Notes under the pieces: model-generated
Told to the model about the DNA's origin: nothing
Seen by the model: only the letters and a program-made list of their open reading frames with translations
Databases searched by the model: none
Program-made: the position numbers and the translations under genes
From: Heterostelium multicystogenum
Taxonomy: Eukaryota; Evosea; Eumycetozoa; Acytosteliales; Acytosteliaceae
NCBI GenBank assembly: GCA_003667245.1
Contig: RCNN01000251.1
Span: 1-44,309 of the forward strand
DNA: 44,309 nt
Direction of reading: 5' to 3'
In this document: positions 36,701-44,309 of the stretch, piece by piece
How positions within the stretch are numbered: position 1 is the stretch's first letter
Layout: every line of letters starts with the position of its first letter

Positions 36701-38331
36701 GTAACTTTTGAGTTGCCCGAACTTATACCCATGATTGGAGTCAATGACATTACATTTGATTGACTCATCATCTCTTCGTCCCATACATTTACATCGAATA
36801 CATCTGCATAAGTAAATAGTACAAACTTTAGTATTGAACCGTTGACCATCATTCACTCGTTGATTACCTTGATATTTTCTTAAATAGAACAGTGTCAAAT
36901 CTTTCCACAATATTTGATTCTGGTTGATAAAAGTGTTTAGTTGTTTACAAACTCGGCAGAGTATGCAATAGTCCTCTGCAGAAAGATTGGAGAGTATCTG
37001 TATCAACAGCCTCTCGTTCAAGTCGACGAGCAATGGCTTGCTGTTGTCCTTTGTAGTTATTTGTTTATCAACTTCATCATCAATAATTGCTTCGCAGTCA
37101 CTGTCGCTTTCATTGTCAGAGAATACTTTCACTTGTGGAATCACCATATGAGAAATTCTCCTCGGAGCTGCTGCTTTCATCGTCATCATAGAACAGCATT
37201 GGCTTGGTTGGAGGTGGCGGTGCAGAAGTCAAGTTCAGCTGTGGGATGATGAGCTTTGGTGAATTACTGCCTGCTGATGATGCTGTAGTGGTTGTCGATG
37301 TAGTATGAACGCTATCGCTCGGCACGATAGTAGTTGCCGTTGTCGCTGCAGTGGCCACCACCGCAGATGTAGTCGTTGGAGCGGCACCAGTTGATACTGG
37401 TGGCGCCTCCTCTGGAATAGCTGAAGTGCTGAAGCTCAGAGGATTACTCAACTTTCTGTGCATGATGACGGCGGTGTTTGAAACAACCGATGTAACATCG
37501 CTTGGGCCACGCTTGTGTGTCGCAAAATTCCAAAATCTGACTGCCACTGCTGCTGTGGTCGATGCTGCCACTTCTGCTGTTGCCACGACTGTCGATCTGT
37601 TGCAACAGTCTTGGGGAGGGCAGGAGTGTGACACCGAACGGTGTTTCTTTTGGGCGGGGAGGGAAAGTTGAGCAGCGAGTCCAGCAGCTCCCTGTCGACC
37701 CTGCTGTCGCTCTCTTTTGATGGCTGATGCCGCCGCCGCCACTTGAGGGAGGCGGTGGTGAGAGAGTGCCCTTGATTGAACTGATCATGTTTGCTCTCTA
37801 TGAAACTGTTGGAAGGTGAAACAGGCTGTGAAACTGAACTAGTATTTGGTTGTACTACTAAAAAGGTTGGTGTTTGGTCGTTGTTGTTGTTGTTGTTGTA
37901 AATGTCTTTGACATAAATGGATCATCCTTATCAAACAAAACTTTGTTTGTTCCCATGGTTATTGTGGAAGTTCTCTTTGCAGGTGAAGAAGATAGATTAA
38001 GACTACTACTACCACCACTGAACAAAGAAGGACTACTATTGCTACTATTACTATTACTATTACAATTACTACTGACAATACCACCACTACTAATTAATAA
38101 GTCATTGTTTACCAAAGTTGGTGAATTTAAAGTAGATGAAGGTGGTGTTAGTGTTGATGTGGTGGTGGTTGTTGTCGATACAGCACCATTACTAACATTT
38201 GAAAAAGTGTTGTTGACATTAGTGGTGGTGGTGGTTGTACTGATAATATCTATTGTGGTAGGTGTTGTATTAGTAGTTGTAGTGGTGGTGCTGCTGTTGT
38301 TGCTATTTGGTAGTTCAAATGGTGTATTCAT
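33789..38331 (-). CDS. RasGEF with two F-boxes and two REM domains
   Basis: Eight exons (36868-38331, 36064-36803, 35814-36000, 35233-35752, 34854-35168, 34398-34785, 34119-34341, 33789-34050). A Thr/Ser-rich N-terminus is followed by F-box 1 (DLNERLLIQILSNL...CRVCKQLNTF..LWKDL, near 36900-37010), a RasGEF-N/REM domain (36070-36370; DFIDTCHTYPLSLLIRKLL), F-box 2 (35820-35960; LSEAILTRIFRML...VCKKWNR..NLWEHLY), a second REM domain (34860-35170; ACLATYRTFTSTSKLIYKLL), then the catalytic CDC25 domain (33850-34700; WRPVQPNEIL, HTLMAILSGLNEAPIFRLK, IPYLGVFLKDITFF). RasGEFs load Ras with GTP; F-boxes bind Skp1 of SCF ubiquitin ligases. In-frame splices link all domains, so one protein of about 1300 residues is inferred. 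Frame breaks lie near 37858, 37150, 35425, 35005, 34750 and 34310. The frame of the 37150-37860 linker is unsure. Confidence 0.85.
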
Positions 38332-39137
38332 ATCTATTTATCTATCGCTCTACTTGCTCTATTCCTATCTATATACTATTATACTGAATAGTAGTAAATC
38401 AATAAATAAATAATAACAATACTAACTGTTATATTATAATACAATAACAATTTTAAAACTATTACAATCAAGAGATAACAATAACAGATAATAACTGTAA
38501 CTATTAAACTTCAAGCTAGTAGTGCTCTTCTACTACTTCACTCTACTTCTCTCCTCTACACTTTTCTCTTAATTTGGATTTTTAGTGCAACTATGCAATC
38601 TATCTAACTATCTCTATCTATCTATCTATCTATCTATAATAATGATTGTTATACTACTACCACTATTTGTAATAATTCTTAACAGAGGTAGGTTGGTAGT
38701 TGATTGTTACACACCAATCCAACTCTTACAAAAATATGATTTTTAAAATTTTTAAATTATTTTTAAAAAAAAGGGTTGGTTGTCATAAAAGTTGGTGATT
38801 GTGACACAAAAAAAGAAATGTGTCAAAATTGGTTTTACTGATATTTTGCTGAGACCAAACTCAATAGTTTTTTTGTAAAACAATCATGTGGTGCACACTC
38901 AGATCATGTTTGCAAATTGTGCAACACAATGAAATCAAAATAAACAATCACACATGGGTGATTTCCAGTTTGTCAAAGTCATACAAAATTGTATCATTGG
39001 ATCTGATCATAAATTATAATAATAAATGGATATTTTGATCTTTGTTTACAATCAATAGTAATAAATGACTTGAAAAACAAAAAATTGGATATTAATTTTT
39101 TATATATATTTTATTCGGTTGTTTTTGTTATATAAAT
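38332..39137. other. Intergenic region upstream of RasGEF
   Basis: About 800 bases of AT-rich DNA with a (CTAT)n run. It should hold the RasGEF promoter and the 3' region of the polyserine gene. No ORF of note. Confidence 0.6.
38613..38637. repeat. (CTAT)n microsatellite
   Basis: Six tandem CTAT units in the RasGEF upstream region. Confidence 0.85.
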
Positions 39138-40076
39138 TTAATAGCACCCGCTTGAAGAAGAGGATGAAGAGCTCGAGCTACTGGATGATGATGATGATGA
39201 GGATGATGATGAGGATGATGATGAGGATGATGAGGATGAGGATGAGGATGAAGCTGCTTGATGAGCTTGAGGATGATGATGAACTGCTTGATGAGCTTGA
39301 GGATGAGGATGATGAGCTGGAGCTAGAGCTAGAGCTGCTTGATGAGGAGCTGGATGAGGATGAGGATGAGGATGATGAGCTTGAGCTTGAGCTTGAGCTT
39401 GAGCTTGATGAGCTGGATGAGGATGATGAGCTTGAGCTTGATGAGCTGCTAGAAGAGGAGCTGGATGAGGATGAGGATGAGGATGATGAGCTTGAGCTTG
39501 AGCTGCTAGAAGAGGAGCTGGATGAGGATGAGGATGAGGATGATGAGCTTGAGCTTGAGCTTGAGCTTGAGCTTGATGAGCTTGATGAGCTTGATGAGCT
39601 GGATGAGGATGATGAGCTTGATGAGCTTGATGAGCTGCTTGAGGATGAGCTTGAGCTGCTTGATGAGCTGCTAGATGAGCTTGATGAGGATGATGAGCTG
39701 CTTGATGAAGAGCTTGAGCTGCTAGAAGAGGAGCTTGAGCTGCTGGATGAAGAGCTTGAACTTGAGCTGCTTGATGAGCTGCTGGATGAGCTGCTTGATG
39801 AAGAGCTTGAGCTTGATGAGGAGCTTGAGCTGCTTGATGAAGAGCTTGAACTTGAGCTGCTGGAGGAGCTGCTGGATGAGCTTGATGAGGATGATGAAGA
39901 GCTTGAGCTGCTTGATGATGAGGATGATGAAGAGCTTGAGCTGCTTGAAGATGAGCTGGATGAGGATGATGATGAAGAGCTTGAGCTGCTTGAAGATGAG
40001 CTTGAGCTGCTTGAAGATGAGCTGGATGAGGATGATGAAGAGCTTGAGCTGGATGAGCTTGAGCTACTTGATGATG

Positions 40077-40134
<58 letters not shown>

Positions 40135-40307
40135 GCTAGAGTGTGAAAGGATGTTTGAATATGATTGAGTCAAGAGTGAAGCAATATTAATTTTATCTGA
40201 GGTAAATTGTCTACAATAAATTTGTATTAGTTGAATGCACCATCATTTATAAATATCTATACATACTTGTTTTTAAGGTGGTAAATATCTATCTTTTGGC
40301 TCCTCAT
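39138..40307 (-). CDS. Polyserine protein (about 330 consecutive Ser)
   Basis: Exon 1 (40267-40307) starts at an ATG and encodes MRSQKIDIYHLKNK; a 56-base intron (GTATGT...TTGTAG) leads to exon 2 (39138-40210), which continues QFTSDKINIASLLTQSYSNI, LSH and then serine only, to the end SGCY and stop. The serine run covers 39150-40140, that is 330 codons, if one extra A at about 39252 is ignored; as read, that base shifts the frame into an Ile/Leu run. Codons mix TCA, TCC, TCT, TCG, AGC and AGT without any other residue. The opposite strand is also open (an acidic Glu/Leu/Asp reading, 39119-40168), but lacks a plausible start or splice. Function is unknown; polyserine can drive condensate formation. 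Confidence 0.6.
39150..40140. repeat. Degenerate GATGAG/GAGCTT triplet-hexamer repeat
   Basis: Nearly 1 kb built from the trinucleotides TGA, GGA, GCT and a few AGA, CGA and ACT on the plus strand, with a pure (TGA)n run near 40078-40130. Every triplet in register is a serine codon on the minus strand. Confidence 0.95.
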
Positions 40308-41339
40308 TTGTGATGGTTACACTTTTTCTATATGGGCTAACAATGTTTGGAAGTATAACCAAAAAAGCTACTAATACAATTAAAAAACCACTTTGAATCC
40401 ATCGTGTGTCTATTATCAATTAATTAATTAAAGAATCAATTAAGTTTAATGTTAATACAATGTTACGTATTATTAATATAAATATATAATGTATAAATAA
40501 AATATATATATAATATGATAAAAAATCGATCGAAAGAAAGAAAATAAAAAATAAAATGAAAATGAAAAAAAAACAAAACAACAATAAAATTAAAACAATA
40601 ATAATAATAAAATTAATGTGAATGACAATAACAAAATTCTAAATAAGTGAATGAATCTTGGTATGTGGTTGAGAATGTGGTGGATAAAATATATATTTAG
40701 TTTTTTATGAATTAATAATAATATTATTATTATATTTTTACTGATACTGATACTGATACTATTTTGTGTTGTTTTGAATCGAAAACGTTTCGATTTTCGA
40801 CAATGAACTACAACACAACAATAACTGCAAACTTATGTGTTTTTAATTTGTAATAATAATAATATTATTATTATAAATTTAAATATTAATGTTATTTGTG
40901 TTGTGATTTAAAATTAAATATCTAAAAAAGGTTGCAGTATTTTAGTTTTTTTTTTGTGGTTTGTATTTTTATATTTGGACCAACGTTCATTCTTTGCTTT
41001 CGAAAAGAAATGCCAAAAAAATAAAAAAAATATCAACGAAAATTTTTGACCAGATAACTGATATGACAAAACTGATAATTTAACAAGAACAGTTGAACAA
41101 CCTTCAAGATGGATGATAATATAAGGGGTAGCAATCTATAGAATTATAGTTGACATAACTCTAGTTGGGTAGTCGCTTTGTTTAAAAAAACAAGATTAAC
41201 AAAACAGACTCTACATTTAAGATTGTGCATGTTTGATCGATCGAATATGAAGTATTTATAATATACGTATTTAAATACTATATATAACTAATATATAGTA
41301 CAAATTGTATAAATTTATAAATCCATCCATTAGAATATA

Positions 41340-41507
41340 ATGTTTGCTATGAATGAAATCATAAAAGATGATCAATTGATTTTGATGATTGTTGACCGCT
41401 ATCATATGTATCAATCCACTCTTTTAATATACCAGACTGGTCAAATTGAACCAAACAAGAGATTCAAACTGAGTGAATTGAATCGAATAATGAAAGATCG
41501 AATATAA
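41340..41507 (+). CDS. Possible small protein, 55 residues
   Basis: An ATG-started ORF of 55 codons stands out because its base composition is balanced compared with the flanks and it is not a repeat translation: MFAMNEIIKDDQLILMIVDR, then a YHMYQSTLLIYQTGQIEPNK part and a basic C-terminus with LNRIMKDRI. No domain is recognised. It might be an exon of a larger gene or chance. Confidence 0.3.
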   Translation: MFAMNEIIKDDQLILMIVDRYHMYQSTLLIYQTGQIEPNKRFKLSELNRIMKDRI

Positions 41508-41516
41508 TATTGATAT

Positions 41517-41571
41517 GATTGATTGATTCATTCATTCATTCATTGATTGATTGATGGATGGATTGATTGAA
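41517..41571. repeat. GATT/CATT tetranucleotide repeat
   Basis: Tandem GATT units change to CATT units and back, ending in GATG/GATT, directly after the possible small ORF. Confidence 0.85.
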
Positions 41572-41872
41572 TAAAATAATAATAATCTTTACCTCTAATA
41601 CTACAATTTTTTTTTCTATTTTATGAATTATATAATTAAAACTAATAAGAAAAAAAGAACTATATAAATAAATAAGATTACTTTTTTGACAATACTTTTT
41701 TATTTATATGTATGTTGTGTTGATGAGTGAGTGAGGGATTGATTTTGGTGTAAAGGTTACCTAGTGTATATAGATCTCACAAGGCAAAAAAAACAAAAAA
41801 TCCAAAAAAACCAAAAAAATTATAAAAAAAAATGATAAAAAAAACTAACTAAAGTTTGTTGTTATTTTTTTT

Positions 41873-42127
41873 TTAGATTCTCAGGGTTGCAAGCAAGAAT
41901 AGTTTTTGGTCCAGTTTCAAAAAATGACTGTCGATAGCCTCCCCCACACTGCGTTGGTGTAGATCATTTTTGAACGAATCAAAATTGTGTTGTGGAAAAT
42001 AGTTTTCGCTTTGGTACAAAGAAGGCGCCTCAACTTTTTTTAGTGGGTGCAAGCTGGTATTCATTTTAATGTTGACCACACAACTGATTGAAAAGGCAAC
42101 AACAAAATATTTGTTTTTTTTTATCAT
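41873..42127 (-). CDS. Possible small secreted protein, 84 residues
   Basis: The ORF begins at an ATG with a Lys-rich start and short hydrophobic segment (MIKKNKYFVVAFSISCVV) that could be a weak signal peptide, then a polar part (SLHPLKKVEAPSLYQSENYF, HNFDSFKNDLHQRSVGEAID). GC is clearly above the flanks. No family recognised, and no intron signals are needed. It could equally be a remnant of something older. Confidence 0.3.
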   Translation of the reverse strand: MIKKNKYFVVAFSISCVVNIKMNTSLHPLKKVEAPSLYQSENYFPQHNFDSFKNDLHQRSVGEAIDSHFLKLDQKLFLLATLRI

Positions 42128-44309
42128 AGAAAATGTGGTGGTTGGTTGGTGCTTGAATTAAAGTCCTTTTAAAATTAGATTTGATTTTTGGTTGATTGGT
42201 GGATGCTTGATTGATTATGTAAGGCATTAAAGGAAGTGGGTTGACACACTTAATATGTTTTATTTATTTTTGCTCAAAACGGCAGAATTGATTTTCTTTG
42301 AGATTTATGGTGGCTTTGTATGTGGTGTGTGGATCGAGTTGTTTAAGCAATTGCTTGGAAAATAATTATGGATGGAAGTCAAGTGAGAAGTGGTGGTGGG
42401 GTGTGGTGGATCCAAATTAAATATGATAAGAAAGATGGGAGGCTATCTTATTAGATGGCGTAGTGATAGTGTGCTTAAAATATGAAGAAGACTCCAAACT
42501 TACACAAAAGTATGACACAAACAAACATAATGGGGACAATGTCCACGAAAAAACAAAAAAGAAAATTTGGAAGCATCTGTGGATTTGGGGGGAATTTCAT
42601 TATTTATGATTGATTTTAGATTTGTTCAAATCCTGTTTTGGTCTTAACGACCTTATTCTGCAGTGAACGTTTGCAAAAGTCAAACTTAAATGCACGATTT
42701 TTACACAAAGACCAAATGGTCAAAGATTTGCAAATAAAAACGAATCAATTAAAATAAAAAGAAGTCTCTTTTGACACTGACACACAAACAAGTAAATCAA
42801 GCCACATTATTGAAAAATCGGAGATTTAAACAATTTTCTTGAAAAATATCTAATAAATAAATAATAATGACAATGGATACTGTTGTTGACTGATTGGGAC
42901 AAATTTGTTGGATTTTTTCGTATTGGATTGTTTTTTTTTTGATATTTGTTGATATAGTTTAGTTTCTTATTAACTAGTTTAGATTATTATGGTTTAAGCA
43001 TTGAGAAAAACAAACAGTGTGTACAATAATTATAGTTTATAAAAACTAAAGTTTATACCAGTAATGATCCATCCTGGAAATTCAAAAAAAAATAAAAAGT
43101 GTAGTTATAAATAGTGATTTGGTGGTTTTCTATTGTTGTTAATTACCTTTTTTCTTAATGTTACTTTTATAATTTAGTACTTAATCAGTTAGTTTTATGT
43201 TAGCTATTACTATTATTATTAAATCTAATAATAAACTAAAAAACTAAATGTCTTATTCTTTCTTTCGGACTTTACTGGTCTCGTAGTTAGTTTACTACCT
43301 GTAATTCAAAATTGTAATTGTACTTGTACTTGTTTTCTTATCACTACTAGCTATGTTTCTGGCCTTGATCAAGTTGAGTTTCTTATATGATACCTCTACT
43401 TTTTGCACTGAAACACCAACTTCGTCCCGCTGCTAATGTTTATTGGGTACTGCTACTGTTGATGGTGGTGATGATTTGAAATTTTGTTTTTTTAGCTTGT
43501 TTTTTGATTTTTTTTATTACTTTCAAATCCCAACTGTTGCTGAATCTAGGTCGATTGTAATCTTATCTTCCGATGGTAAATCTTATTGTGAAAAGATCAA
43601 AAATTCATTTAATCACCTCCAATTTGTTGTTAACTATTCGAATATTATATTTTTATTATCTAGTGAATTATTATTATTATTCTAAAACTATAGATATTCT
43701 ATTATTATTATATTCCTATTGTTATTATTAAGTTTTTGATTATATTATTATAGTTATTATCTTAAAATTCAATTATTTAAATGAATGAATGAAAGGATGT
43801 GGATGTGGATGTATTTTAAAAATGTTCTTTAAACAGAGTTGTTTGTAAATAATTATAAAATAAGCTTTAATATTTAACTAATGGTTGGTTTGATTTGCTA
43901 AAGCTCTTGATTCAATTATTATTTATTATTATTATTATAAGAAATATTGTTACTTTTAGAAAAGATAGAATGAATTGTTGTTATTAAAATTGTAATTGTT
44001 TGACAATCTCGGATGGAATTTGGAAATGATTATTTAATGATTGATTGATATTATTATTATTATTGTATATTTTTGTTATAGTTTGACAGGTTGACAGCTT
44101 TTATTAATTGTGGTATTTTTGTTGTTGTTGTTGTTTTTGCTGTTGTTTTGATCGATATGTTAATTTCCAATCTACTAAATAAAGAAATAAATAACAAAAC
44201 AAAACCAAAAACAAATGTATAAATATTTTAAATTATTATTATTGATTATTATTGATTATTTGATGATAAAAGATAATGTTACAATTGAATAAACAGTTAA
44301 CTTAATATA

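Larger units (their letters stand above)
40308..44309. other. Long AT-rich region with little coding content
   Basis: Four kilobases to the window end with no convincing large gene. It holds A/T homopolymers, ATT and AAT runs, a GATT/CATT repeat and two short ORFs listed separately. The lowest GC lies at 40430-40980 and 43640-44309. It could be the regulatory region of the polyserine gene or of a gene beyond the window. Confidence 0.55.

Noticed and set aside
35376..37788. Long plus-strand and alternative minus-strand ORFs within the RasGEF gene
   Set aside because: They are shadows of Ser, Thr and Gly-rich linkers; F-box, REM and CDC25 matches fix the true strand and frame.
39119..40168. 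Acidic Glu/Leu/Asp 349-residue ORF as a main gene
   Set aside because: The serine frame on the other strand has a spliced start, unique N-terminus and single-residue purity, so the acidic frame is most likely its shadow.
43443..43685. ORF of 80 residues near the window end
   Set aside because: It starts at a non-ATG codon and consists largely of Phe, Leu and Ser from T-rich DNA.

Overview
The window looks like nuclear DNA of a dictyostelid social amoeba. Non-coding DNA is extremely AT-rich, genes are compact on both strands, most introns are 55-110 bases with GT-AG ends, coding sequence carries long Ser, Asn, Thr and Gln runs, starts sit after A-rich leaders, and the gene set is eukaryotic (delta-COP, RPS3, MSH6, a syntaxin, an ammonium transporter, an F-box RasGEF). 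The species cannot be fixed from sequence alone.

Layout. 1-4.5 kb: the 3' end of delta-COP, a PH-domain protein on the minus strand, and a BRO1-domain protein of BROX type. 5.1-12.4 kb: one very large secreted protein with about 13 IPT/TIG repeats and an embedded DNase II-like domain. 12.5-15.4 kb: a RluA-type pseudouridine synthase, RPS3 and a tRNA-Arg(UCU). 16.0-18.8 kb: an H2B-H2A histone doublet, a PRELI-domain protein and a small free-standing acyl carrier protein. 19.8-25.9 kb: MSH6 closely followed by a REX1-B-like protein (both linked to DNA repair), then an Amt transporter on the minus strand. 28-33.5 kb: a membrane-anchored short-chain dehydrogenase, a syntaxin-6-type SNARE, a TMEM135-like protein and an unknown membrane protein. 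33.8-38.3 kb: a RasGEF with two F-boxes and two RasGEF-N (REM) domains before the catalytic CDC25 domain. 39.1-40.3 kb: a gene encoding about 330 consecutive serines. 40.4-44.3 kb: almost gene-free, very AT-rich DNA with at most two short ORFs.

Many genes here (delta-COP, the TIG-DNase protein, RPS3, the pseudouridine synthase, PRELI, dehydrogenase, syntaxin, RasGEF) are broken by single-base insertions or deletions, although conserved protein runs on across each break in another frame. Others (MSH6, Amt, BROX-like, the histone doublet) are clean. Because broken genes include essential ones, draft-assembly indels are the simplest explanation. Exon limits near breaks are approximate.

The most notable items are the IPT/TIG plus DNase II fusion with both HxK motifs, the H2B-H2A doublet with an altered H2A acidic patch, the RasGEF with a duplicated F-box/REM module, and the giant polyserine gene.
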